Source of the DNA: a virus
Virus record (IMG/VR): IMGVR_UViG_3300034104_000085
Span: 1-26,321 of that record
Length of the DNA stretch: 26,321 bases
Reading direction: 5' to 3' (one strand)
The notes beneath the pieces are model-generated. The model made no database searches and was not told the DNA's origin. It saw only the letters and a list, made by a program, of their open reading frames with translations. How positions within the stretch are numbered: the first letter of the stretch is position 1; each line of letters begins with the position of its first letter. The position numbers and the translations under genes are program-made. Below, in pieces: positions 21,364 to 26,321 of the stretch.

Positions 21364-23005
21364 CTATCAATCCCGCACGGTCACCGACTTGTTTGCCTGG
21401 TGGACCAAGCACCAAGACGCCAGCGACATCCCGCTGCTGGTGTTGCCGACCGCGGCAGGCAAGTCGGTGATCTGCGCTGAAATTGTGCGACAGATGTGGG
21501 CACAGTGGCCTGAGTACCACCCCCGCACGGTGGTGTTGGTGCCCAGCAAGGAGCTGGCCGAGCAGAATGCAGCCAAGTTGCAGGCACTGTTACCGGACGA
21601 CATCCACGTTGGGTTTGTCAGCGCCAGCTTGGGAAAGAAGCAGCACCAGGCTGACGTGATTGTGGCCACCATTGGTAGCATCCACAAGTCAGCCCACCTG
21701 CTGGGTGACATCAAGGCCGTGATCATTGATGAGGCCCATTTGGTGGACACCAAGGCACAAGGGATGTACCGCACATTTTTGGCCAAGCTGGGTGAGCTGT
21801 GCGACTTTCGCACGGTTGGCATGACCGCCACCCCGTTTAGGGGCAATCAGGTTTGGCTGACCGACGGGGACGATCCATTGTTCACCGGCACGGCCAGTAA
21901 GGTCACCATGGGCGAGCTGTTGGCGCAGAGGTTTATTGCGCCGCTGGTCCCGCCCACTGAGAAGATGACCACCCGCATTGATGCCAGCCAGGTTGGCATT
22001 GCCAATGGTGACTACAAAATTGGCGAGCTGTCTGCTGTGGTGGCCGGTTACCTCGAGAACGTGGCCAAAGAAGCCGTTTACATGGCCGCACAGCGCCGCA
22101 AATGGATTGCTTTCACACCGAGTGTGGCCAACGCCGAATGCCTTGCAGACAACCTTAACGGCCTTGGGATCACCGCAGCCGTTGTATGCGGGGAAACCCC
22201 TAAACAAGAGCGCCAAGACTTGATTCAAGATTTTCGGTCTGGCCAGATCCACTGCCTGGTCACTGTGCTGGCGCTGTCAGTAGGGTTTGACGTGCCCGAC
22301 GTTGATTGCATTATTTGGTGCCGTCCCACCAAGTCGCCAGTGTTGTATGTGCAGGGCATGGGCCGAGGTACCCGCATTGCTGACGGCAAAGAAAATTGTC
22401 TGGTGCTGGACTTCACCGACACGGTTGAACGCTTGGGGCCGGTGGACATCATCAAGGGACGGGCTAAACGGGCCGGTGGCAACACCGAAGGACCGTACAG
22501 CATCTGCCCTGAGTGTGGTGAACGTAATGCCGCCAAAGCCTTGATTTGCACGTCCTGTGGCGCCACGATCCGCGAGGAGGAGCCTAAGCCGGTGGATGCC
22601 AAAGTATCTTTGGCTGCGCTCTTGTCAGCGCAGGCCGAAGCCATGGTGGTTTGGCATGACGTGACCAGAGTCAAATACGCCGTCCACCGCAAAGAGGGCA
22701 AGCCTGACTCAATGAGGGTTGACTATTACAGCGGCATTTTGCAGTGCGCCAGCGAATGGGTTTGTTTTGACCATACTGGATACGCCAGCCAGAAGGCTGT
22801 GGTTTGGTGGTTGCGTCGCAGTAAGCACAGCAGCTTCCCCAGCTCAGTTGCTCACGCCATCAAAGTTTTGGAAGACTCGCCAGACTATTTGCAAACACCC
22901 CGCCGAATTGCAACACGCAAGAACGGCAAATACACCGAGGTAAAAGAGTATGAATTTGATCGAGCTGAACGCCATCAAGAGTCACTTAGCCCAGCAATTG
23001 GCTGA
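21350..23005 (+). CDS. SF2 DEAH-box helicase with zinc ribbon
   Basis: 551 residues from MILRDYQ; this start is preferred because GAGGAGA lies about 10 bases upstream. Motif Q-like RDYQ, motif I TAAGKS (34-39), motif II DEAH (127-130), motif III TATPF (159-163) and motif VI QGMGRGTR (335-342) are all intact, so an active ATPase is expected. A four-cysteine zinc ribbon follows (C386, C389, C400, C403), then a C-terminal domain of unknown type with VVWWLRRSKHSSF. RadD/SSL2-like phage helicases of this shape act in replication or branch processing. It ends the replication block; the next gene overlaps its 3' end. Confidence 0.9.
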   Translation: MILRDYQSRTVTDLFAWWTKHQDASDIPLLVLPTAAGKSVICAEIVRQMWAQWPEYHPRTVVLVPSKELAEQNAAKLQALLPDDIHVGFVSASLGKKQHQADVIVATIGSIHKSAHLLGDIKAVIIDEAHLVDTKAQGMYRTFLAKLGELCDFRTVGMTATPFRGNQVWLTDGDDPLFTGTASKVTMGELLAQRFIAPLVPPTEKMTTRIDASQVGIANGDYKIGELSAVVAGYLENVAKEAVYMAAQRRKWIAFTPSVANAECLADNLNGLGITAAVVCGETPKQERQDLIQDFRSGQIHCLVTVLALSVGFDVPDVDCIIWCRPTKSPVLYVQGMGRGTRIADGKENCLVLDFTDTVERLGPVDIIKGRAKRAGGNTEGPYSICPECGERNAAKALICTSCGATIREEEPKPVDAKVSLAALLSAQAEAMVVWHDVTRVKYAVHRKEGKPDSMRVDYYSGILQCASEWVCFDHTGYASQKAVVWWLRRSKHSSFPSSVAHAIKVLEDSPDYLQTPRRIATRKNGKYTEVKEYEFDRAERHQESLSPAIG

Positions 23006-23147
23006 TCTTGAAGGCATTGCTGTTAATTGCCGCAGTTGCACAAAGTATGACGGCCAGTGCAGCCAGTACCAAGCAGAACCACCGCAAGATTGGCTGCAGG
23101 GATTAGTTGACTGTGAGTATTGGATCTGGGACCAACTTCCTTTTTAA
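22950..23147 (+). CDS. Small cysteine-containing protein overlapping the helicase end
   Basis: 65 residues, MNLIELNAIKSHLAQQLADL then a cysteine group C27, C30, C37 and C55, possibly a zinc site, ending YWIWDQLPF. It overlaps the helicase by 56 bases in another frame. GAGGTAAAAGAGT before the ATG gives a plausible ribosome site. No family recognised. Confidence 0.72.
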   Translation: MNLIELNAIKSHLAQQLADLEGIAVNCRSCTKYDGQCSQYQAEPPQDWLQGLVDCEYWIWDQLPF

Positions 23148-23156
23148 GGAAAAAAT

Positions 23157-23369
23157 ATGAGCTGGCGCGAATCAACCCTTAAGTACATCAAAGAGCTGAT
23201 AAAACCAAAAACGATCAATGAAATCATTGCCAAGGAACTGCGTGAGGCGATCATCAAGAAGCTGGAAGCAGAATCGGCGGTCGAGTACGCAGCGTCAATC
23301 GTCACGTACAACGTTGAGCGCATCGGGCGGCTACAGCGCAGGCTTAAAGAACATGAGGGGGAAGAATGA
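23157..23369 (+). CDS. Small helical protein, unknown function
   Basis: 70 residues, MSWRESTLKYIKELIKPKTI then EIIAKELREAIIKKLEAESA and a basic C-terminal helix (VERIGRLQRRLKEHEGEE). Very high charge and helix content. A strong AAGGA site precedes the ATG, and the stop codon overlaps the next ATG (ATGA). No family recognised. Confidence 0.75.
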   Translation: MSWRESTLKYIKELIKPKTINEIIAKELREAIIKKLEAESAVEYAASIVTYNVERIGRLQRRLKEHEGEE

Positions 23370-23572
23370 TATTTGACCGATTACTTGTTGGCGCTGTGTG
23401 CTGTTGGCTAGGTGTGGCGGGCTTGTTGCCTGCTGACCCACCAAAGCCCTTGACGCCAGCGCAACTGCAAGTCAAAGCCAAACAGAAGTCAATCAGCAAC
23501 GTCTGCAAGGGCAAGCGAAAGAGCCAGACCGTGAAAGACCTGTGCAGAAGATGGGAGAACCAAAATGCTTGA
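23366..23572 (+). CDS. Small exported or membrane-anchored basic protein
   Basis: 68 residues. The first 22 (MIFDRLLVGAVCCWLGVAGL and two more) form a signal peptide or TM segment, followed by a Pro-rich stretch (PADPPKPLTPAQLQVK) and a Lys/Arg-rich part with two cysteines (C47, C60). The cysteines could form a disulfide if the domain is periplasmic. The gene is coupled by ATGA to the previous one and overlaps the next by eight bases. Function unknown; envelope location is inferred. Confidence 0.7.
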   Translation: MIFDRLLVGAVCCWLGVAGLLPADPPKPLTPAQLQVKAKQKSISNVCKGKRKSQTVKDLCRRWENQNA

Positions 23573-23732
23573 GAAGATCAGAACATTCTTTGGGAAGGTG
23601 CGTGGGCAACACGCAGAAAAGCAAACCATAGTCGTCTCAGGCGACTTGTGGAGATGTACAGAATGCAAGATGCTTTTTTTAAACCGAGTAGTGGGAGAGC
23701 AACACAAATGCCAAGACCAAAAAGTGAACTGA
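23565..23732 (+). CDS. 55-residue putative zinc-finger protein
   Basis: MLEKIRTFFGKVRGQHAEKQ, then a strand region and WRCTECKMLF with QHKC near the end (C31, C34, H47, C49), a spacing suited to one zinc ion. It overlaps the previous gene by eight bases and the next by 25. A ribosome site is not obvious, so translation is probably coupled. No family recognised. Confidence 0.62.
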   Translation: MLEKIRTFFGKVRGQHAEKQTIVVSGDLWRCTECKMLFLNRVVGEQHKCQDQKVN

Positions 23733-23860
23733 CAAGCGTGGCCAAAAACATTGGGGTGCGCTTGATCCCAGCGCACTACGAAGAGTGGAAGAAACTAGGC
23801 GGCCCCAAGTGGCTGCGCCAGCAGTTGGCCAAGAGCATTCAGGAGAAGAAAAGTGTTTGA
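23708..23860 (+). CDS. 50-residue ribbon-helix-helix-like protein
   Basis: MPRPKSELTSVAKNIGVRLI then PAHYEEWKKLGGPKWLRQQL and a Lys-rich end. A single strand (IGVRLIP) followed by two helices, with the G-G-x-x-WLR turn, fits small ribbon-helix-helix DNA-binding proteins; MPRPKSEL openings are common in such phage/plasmid proteins. The ATG inside the previous gene is chosen because the upstream part of the frame has no coding character. Likely a dimeric regulator. Confidence 0.68.
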   Translation: MPRPKSELTSVAKNIGVRLIPAHYEEWKKLGGPKWLRQQLAKSIQEKKSV

Positions 23861-24002
23861 CACGTGGAGCCGTGAGAACTTGGTAAAGTTTGCCAAGGAA
23901 GCCGACGAGAAGCTGCTGGAACAGGACGCCCGCATCCAGCAGTTGGAGCAAGACTTGAAAGACGCCATCAAGGCGTACAGGGAGCTGAACAATGGATCTT
24001 GA
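23853..24002 (+). CDS. 49-residue coiled-coil protein with GTG start
   Basis: Starts at a GTG preceded by AGGAG, overlapping the previous gene by eight bases. It reads MFDTWSRENLVKFAKEADEK followed by a heptad-type coil (LLEQDARIQQLEQDL) and ends NNGS. Its 3' end overlaps the next ATG by 11 bases. Similar 'W-R-E-N-L-x-x-F-A-x-E-A' small proteins recur in aquatic phages in my recollection, with no known role. Confidence 0.68.
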   Translation: MFDTWSRENLVKFAKEADEKLLEQDARIQQLEQDLKDAIKAYRELNNGS

Positions 24003-24183
24003 AGATGAAGCGTTCAACGAAATCGAGCGTCAGAGTAAGTGGCGCAAAGAATCAGTAAGAGTGGCGCTGAATCCCTACCGTGACCAAGTTATCGAAGAGA
24101 TAGCGCAGCACGTCCAAAAGATGACGGTGTTTGGCAAGGACACCGTTGATAGTTTTGCAATTTACATCAGGAGCCTGAAATGA
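23992..24183 (+). CDS. Small early protein, unknown function
   Basis: 63 residues, MDLEDEAFNEIERQSKWRKE then SVRVALNPYRDQVIEEIAQH and a short end (DTVDSFAIYIRSLK). Helical and mixed charge. GGGAG lies before the ATG. It is coupled at both ends (11-base overlap upstream, ATGA downstream). No family recognised. Confidence 0.72.
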   Translation: MDLEDEAFNEIERQSKWRKESVRVALNPYRDQVIEEIAQHVQKMTVFGKDTVDSFAIYIRSLK

Positions 24184-24320
24184 CCGACTACAGTGACTAC
24201 GAAACACAACGCGCAATTTTGATCGAGTACCTCCACGTGATGATCGCGCGGTGCGACTGGCACGGCGTGGCCGACGTCGCTATGGACTTGCGTGAGCTTG
24301 AGGCCGAGAACAAGTCATGA
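24180..24320 (+). CDS. 46-residue early protein, unknown function
   Basis: MTDYSDYETQRAILIEYLHV then MIARCDWHGVADVAMDLREL and EAENKS. Two helices with a conserved-looking CDWHGVADVAMDLRELEA segment, a pattern I recall from short phage proteins of unknown role. ATGA overlaps at both ends make translation likely. Confidence 0.7.
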   Translation: MTDYSDYETQRAILIEYLHVMIARCDWHGVADVAMDLRELEAENKS

Positions 24321-24403
24321 TCGAAACCATTCTTGTTCTGGCCGTAGGAGCTGTTATTGGTATTGTTGCGCTCCTTGGCGTAACCTACGTCTTGGCCGAT
24401 TAA
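24317..24403 (+). CDS. 28-residue single-TM micropeptide at the end of the early operon
   Basis: MIETILVLAVGAVIGIVALL followed by a short VTYVLAD end: essentially one membrane helix with a Gly-x-x-x-Gly-like face. It is coupled by ATGA to the previous gene, and its TAA overlaps, on the opposite strand, the TAA of the endolysin gene. Similar in length to the peptide at 17900-17986. Function unknown; a membrane-acting or regulatory peptide is possible. Confidence 0.55.
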   Translation: MIETILVLAVGAVIGIVALLGVTYVLAD

Positions 24404-24864
24404 GCAACCAACCCGTTGAGGTATGTAGTCTTGCCTGCCACCTTGGTGGCGGTCAACTCTTGCTTGCGAAGATCGGCGGGGTTATACGATACGTGCACCC
24501 AGCCGCTGTCTGGAATGCCTGGCGTGTAGAACTCCAGAATCAATTGCGTGTAGCTCAGATTGTCCATGATGAACTGAGCCAGATCGGCGTTGGCAACGCC
24601 TGGAATCTCTATATCGGCTGCTTGGCCCTTGCAATGGTCTGAGGTCAAACTTCCGCCCGTGGCCTTGTTGACGGCTGGAGCGCGAAATCCAGAGTTCACT
24701 TTCACGCCCTTGCCAAAGTGGTCACGCACGGGCTGGAGCACTTTCTCGCACAGCAGGCGCAGGTTCTCTGTGGCTTGTTCGTCAGGTGTGTTGTCCAAGT
24801 CCAGACGCAGGGCGGTCTCAGATTTGGTCAGTTCATGTAGGGAGAAGTTGGGGGAGAGGTTCAT
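24400..24864 (-). CDS. Endolysin, peptidase M15 type
   Basis: 154 residues. VNSGFRAPAVNKATGGSLTS then DHCKGQAADIEI and GWVHVSY supply the M15 zinc ligands H77, D84 and H124. The N-terminal NFSLHELTKSETA is the usual start of this phage peptidase group. No signal peptide or TM, so release needs a holin. It should cleave peptide cross-links of the cell wall. Its ATG overlaps the spanin stop codon (ATGA), and it is the last gene of the leftward lysis operon, ending convergent with the early operon. Confidence 0.9.
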   Translation of the reverse strand: MNLSPNFSLHELTKSETALRLDLDNTPDEQATENLRLLCEKVLQPVRDHFGKGVKVNSGFRAPAVNKATGGSLTSDHCKGQAADIEIPGVANADLAQFIMDNLSYTQLILEFYTPGIPDSGWVHVSYNPADLRKQELTATKVAGKTTYLNGLVA

Positions 24865-25310
24865 TGGGCGCTCCTAGCGTTGTTGTACATGGTGATGCAG
24901 GCGTTCAGTTTTTCAATTGCGCGGTTGCCTTCGTCGGTTATGGCGACAAGAGCTTTAGCAATCTCTCGGTCAAGTTCGGCTGATGGCGCTCCTCCACTAT
25001 CTCCGCCGGTAGGGCTGGGATCTGTGGCGGCTGGTACGGGGCAAGTCGCTTTGACGCGCAGCCGCATAGCACCAGAATCAATAGCAGCATCGCGCTCTTT
25101 TGTGGCCAGTTTAGCTTTTTCATTGGTCTTCCTCAGTGCATCAGCGGTGGTGGTTACGGCAGTGGCTAGAGCCTGTTCTTTGGCCCGTGCTTCGGTGTTC
25201 AAGCGGTCAACTTCCACCTGCTGAGCTTCCCTCTCAACATACTTGCCGTAAAAATACCCGCCCCCGAATGTCAGCAGCAGGGCAATCAATCCAGAGAGTA
25301 AACCCTTCAT
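24861..25310 (-). CDS. Inner-membrane spanin (Rz-like)
   Basis: 149 residues. One N-terminal TM segment (about 4-22, GLLSGLIALLLTFGGGYFYG) is followed by a long coiled coil (about 25-85), then a Cys/Pro-containing linker (TCPVPAATDPSPTGGDSGG) and a final helix. This is the type II, N-in topology of Rz proteins. The coding sequence of the outer-membrane partner lies wholly inside it in another frame. It would join with that lipoprotein to fuse the two membranes in the last step of lysis. ATGA overlaps couple it to the holin candidate and the endolysin. Confidence 0.85.
   Translation of the reverse strand: MKGLLSGLIALLLTFGGGYFYGKYVEREAQQVEVDRLNTEARAKEQALATAVTTTADALRKTNEKAKLATKERDAAIDSGAMRLRVKATCPVPAATDPSPTGGDSGGAPSAELDREIAKALVAITDEGNRAIEKLNACITMYNNARSAQ
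24938..25123 (-). CDS. Outer-membrane spanin lipoprotein (Rz1-like), embedded in Rz
   Basis: 61 residues, MKKLNWPQKSAMLLLILVLC then GCASKRLAPYQPPQIPALPA. A charged start, hydrophobic core and lipobox L-C-G-C predict signal peptidase II processing, leaving a short Pro-rich lipoprotein as in Rz1. It is entirely inside the Rz-like gene (24861-25310) in a different frame, with its own AGGAAGA ribosome site. Nested Rz/Rz1 pairs are a well-known spanin arrangement. Confidence 0.85.
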   Translation of the reverse strand: MKKLNWPQKSAMLLLILVLCGCASKRLAPYQPPQIPALPAEIVEERHQPNLTERLLKLLSP

Positions 25311-25627
25311 GGCTTTGGTGGCTCATCAGCGTCATTGGCTTCGGCATTGGCTACAGCATTGGCTACAGCCTTGATTCCTGACCGGCCAGCCACGCCACCC
25401 AAAACGCCTGTGATGAACACCATGATGGTGCTGATCTGCTGGGTATAGATTTTGTCGATGGGGGCCATGCCCGCCATTGGCTGTGTGACGTAGGTCACCG
25501 AGTACAAGAACGCCACCATAGCGCCGAACAGAATGGTCACCAGAATGATGATGACAAAGGCCCAGACACGCACTTCAATCTCTTCGGCGGTCAGGCGGTT
25601 GTTTGTTTTGTAGGCAACAGTAGGCAT
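25307..25627 (-). CDS. Holin candidate, two TM segments
   Basis: 106 residues from MPTVAYKTNNRL. TM segments at about 21-46 (VWAFVIIILVTILFGAMVAF and onward) and 65-81 (ISTIMVFITGVLGGVAG), then an Ala/Asn/Asp-rich C-terminal tail encoded by a short tandem repeat. The TGATG overlap with the upstream lipoprotein favours this ATG, though a GTG one codon earlier is nearer the AGGAG site. Position directly before the spanin and endolysin genes supports a holin; other small membrane proteins look alike, so the role is inferred. Confidence 0.72.
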   Translation of the reverse strand: MPTVAYKTNNRLTAEEIEVRVWAFVIIILVTILFGAMVAFLYSVTYVTQPMAGMAPIDKIYTQQISTIMVFITGVLGGVAGRSGIKAVANAVANAEANDADEPPKP

Positions 25628-25809
25628 CACTTTTTCTCCTGTTCAGGTTTGATAAGTTGTTCTGGGCAAGTGCCAGTGGCGGTACAGATTGGGGGTTTGC
25701 ATTCTGGGTTATTCCAGTTTGTCGGGTTTTGGCAAGGGTAACGAAAACGGTCTTCGCACCCGATCAAATACAGGGTTATCAGAAATAGTATCGCTAGGCT
25801 TCTTTTCAC
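25627..25809 (-). CDS. Small cysteine-rich lipoprotein, possible second outer spanin
   Basis: 60 residues from a GTG with AAGGG seven bases upstream (a TTG five codons earlier is the alternative). MKRSLAILFLITLYLIGC is a compact lipoprotein signal with lipobox L-I-G-C. The mature part has four more cysteines in YPCQNPTNW, NPECKPPICTATGTCPE and ends in Lys/Glu. I recall similar short lipoproteins in aquatic phages, without known function. Its first 101 bases overlap the 3' end of the TM/coiled-coil gene upstream in another frame, the architecture of overlapping Rz/Rz1 genes. Confidence 0.65.
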   Translation of the reverse strand: MKRSLAILFLITLYLIGCEDRFRYPCQNPTNWNNPECKPPICTATGTCPEQLIKPEQEKK

Positions 25810-26080
25810 GTCGTTCCCTTTCAACTTCTCGTCTTAACCGTTCGACCTTATTTACCTCTTGTTTCACCTGCTGCTTGACCTCCAAGATGTCGAGATAAAG
25901 CATTGCACCCAAGGGGAGCAGGGCCGCAATCAGAATACAGCAAAATATCCAGCCCACTATTTCTTCCCCCACTGACTTACGAACAGGAACCACAGCCAAA
26001 GGTACAGGAGGAATATAGAAGTCGCCACCACTGCTGCCAGTTTTGCTTGCAGGTTTCTTTCCTCTTGCCTGTGTAGCCAT
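25709..26080 (-). CDS. TM plus coiled-coil protein, Rz-like topology
   Basis: 123 residues. A 40-residue Lys/Ser/Pro-rich N-terminus precedes one TM segment (about 41-63, IVGWIFCCILIAALLPLGAM and onward), then a charged coiled coil (about 64-94, ILEVKQQVKQEVNKVERLRR and onward) and a Pro-rich end. The topology, membrane helix then periplasmic coil, is that expected of an inner spanin or a similar envelope-bridging protein. GAGG lies about eight bases before the ATG. It overlaps the tail-anchored gene upstream and the lipoprotein downstream. Function unproven. Confidence 0.7.
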   Translation of the reverse strand: MATQARGKKPASKTGSSGGDFYIPPVPLAVVPVRKSVGEEIVGWIFCCILIAALLPLGAMLYLDILEVKQQVKQEVNKVERLRREVERERREKKPSDTISDNPVFDRVRRPFSLPLPKPDKLE

Positions 26081-26321
26081 GCGTCTTGCCTCTTCTGCGC
26101 CTCCTCCTTGAGTCTAGCTTTTTCCTGTTCCTCTGAGATGACTTGACGCATCTCATAAGTCTGCGAATACAGATCAGCAAGGCCAGGGGTTTGGTAAACC
26201 ATGATCTCCCTGATGGTGGTCGATAACTCCTCCATCTGCTGCCTACACATCACGCGATTCATCGCGCTTTCCATCATCTGCGCGTTGCTGATGCTGGGAT
26301 CGTAGACTTTGGCCTTCTCTT
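25957..26321 (-). CDS. Tail-anchored membrane protein, 5' end beyond the window
   Basis: The frame stays open to the window edge; the visible 121 residues begin EKAKVYDPSISNAQ and continue MMESAMNRVMC. The natural look of the residues before the first ATG (26277) suggests that the true start lies outside, though 26277 remains possible. A long helical, charged region (EEQEKARLKEEAQKRQDAWL) leads to a single C-terminal TM (about the last 30 residues, ending QWGKK), so most of the protein should be cytoplasmic with a C-terminal anchor. It overlaps the TM/coiled-coil gene by 124 bases. No family recognised. Confidence 0.65.
   Translation of the reverse strand, partial: EKAKVYDPSISNAQMMESAMNRVMCRQQMEELSTTIREIMVYQTPGLADLYSQTYEMRQVISEEQEKARLKEEAQKRQDAWLHRQEERNLQAKLAAVVATSIFLLYLWLWFLFVSQWGKK

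Noticed and set aside
21689-22252. 187-codon minus-strand frame
   Set aside because: Antisense to the intact SF2 helicase motifs; shadow frame.
1-26321. tRNA genes, insertion sequences or an integrase/attachment site
   Set aside because: No cloverleaf-like segment, transposase, terminal inverted repeats or recombinase motif could be seen by reading; a tRNA scan would be the decisive check.

Overview
The window is a densely packed piece of a tailed double-stranded DNA phage, most likely a podovirus-like (P22-type) virus. The portal and coat resemble the P22 families, there is a spike with a P22-like head-binding N-terminus, and no tape measure, tail tube, sheath or baseplate gene is visible. 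Gene density is very high, with many ATGA and TGATG stop/start overlaps. The lysis genes include an outer-membrane lipoprotein spanin, so the host is Gram-negative. The general protein style fits phages of aquatic Beta/Gammaproteobacteria, but that host guess is inference. No integrase, DNA polymerase, tRNA or CRISPR array was found.

Layout. (1) 1-13622, almost entirely minus strand: the packaging and virion module. Read in the direction of transcription it is: an unidentified 540-residue protein, large terminase, three tiny basic proteins, portal, a Dps/ferritin-like (DUF5856-like) protein, two paralogous about 90-residue proteins, a beta-helix tail spike, a small protein, a tail fibre, a small protein, scaffold, coat, a small structural/decoration-like protein and a rho-independent terminator. 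One gene (11840-12028) runs against this direction and has its own promoter. (2) 13623-13971: a non-coding gap with four DnaA-box-like sites and an A/T-rich stretch, a candidate replication origin. (3) 13972-17414, minus strand: small terminase, an unrecognised 49-residue gene, RusA-type resolvase, a repeat-rich stretch, a TOPRIM primase-helicase and a YdaS/Cro-like regulator. (4) 17415-17586: a bidirectional control region with six CTAG sites. (5) 17587-24403, plus strand: early and replication genes, including a Sak4-like RecA-fold annealing ATPase, a DUF669 ssDNA-binding-like protein, a Cas4/RecB-like Fe-S nuclease and an SF2 helicase, followed by a string of very small overlapping genes. 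(6) 24400-26321, minus strand: the lysis cassette, with an M15 peptidase endolysin, Rz with Rz1 fully embedded, a two-TM holin candidate, then a lipoprotein, a TM/coiled-coil protein and a tail-anchored protein that together look like a second spanin-like set.

How it works together (inference). The switch at 17415-17586 drives leftward regulator/primase-helicase/terminase genes and rightward recombination and replication genes. With no polymerase visible, replication probably uses host polymerase, recruited through DnaA sites and/or the iteron-like TTCGGAT array at the end of the primase-helicase gene. Several real genes are shorter than 60 codons (17900, 21199, 23565, 23708, 23853, 24180, 24317 on plus; 9730, 9869, 14481 on minus) and were placed by ribosome-binding sites and stop/start overlaps. 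Both window edges cut a gene.
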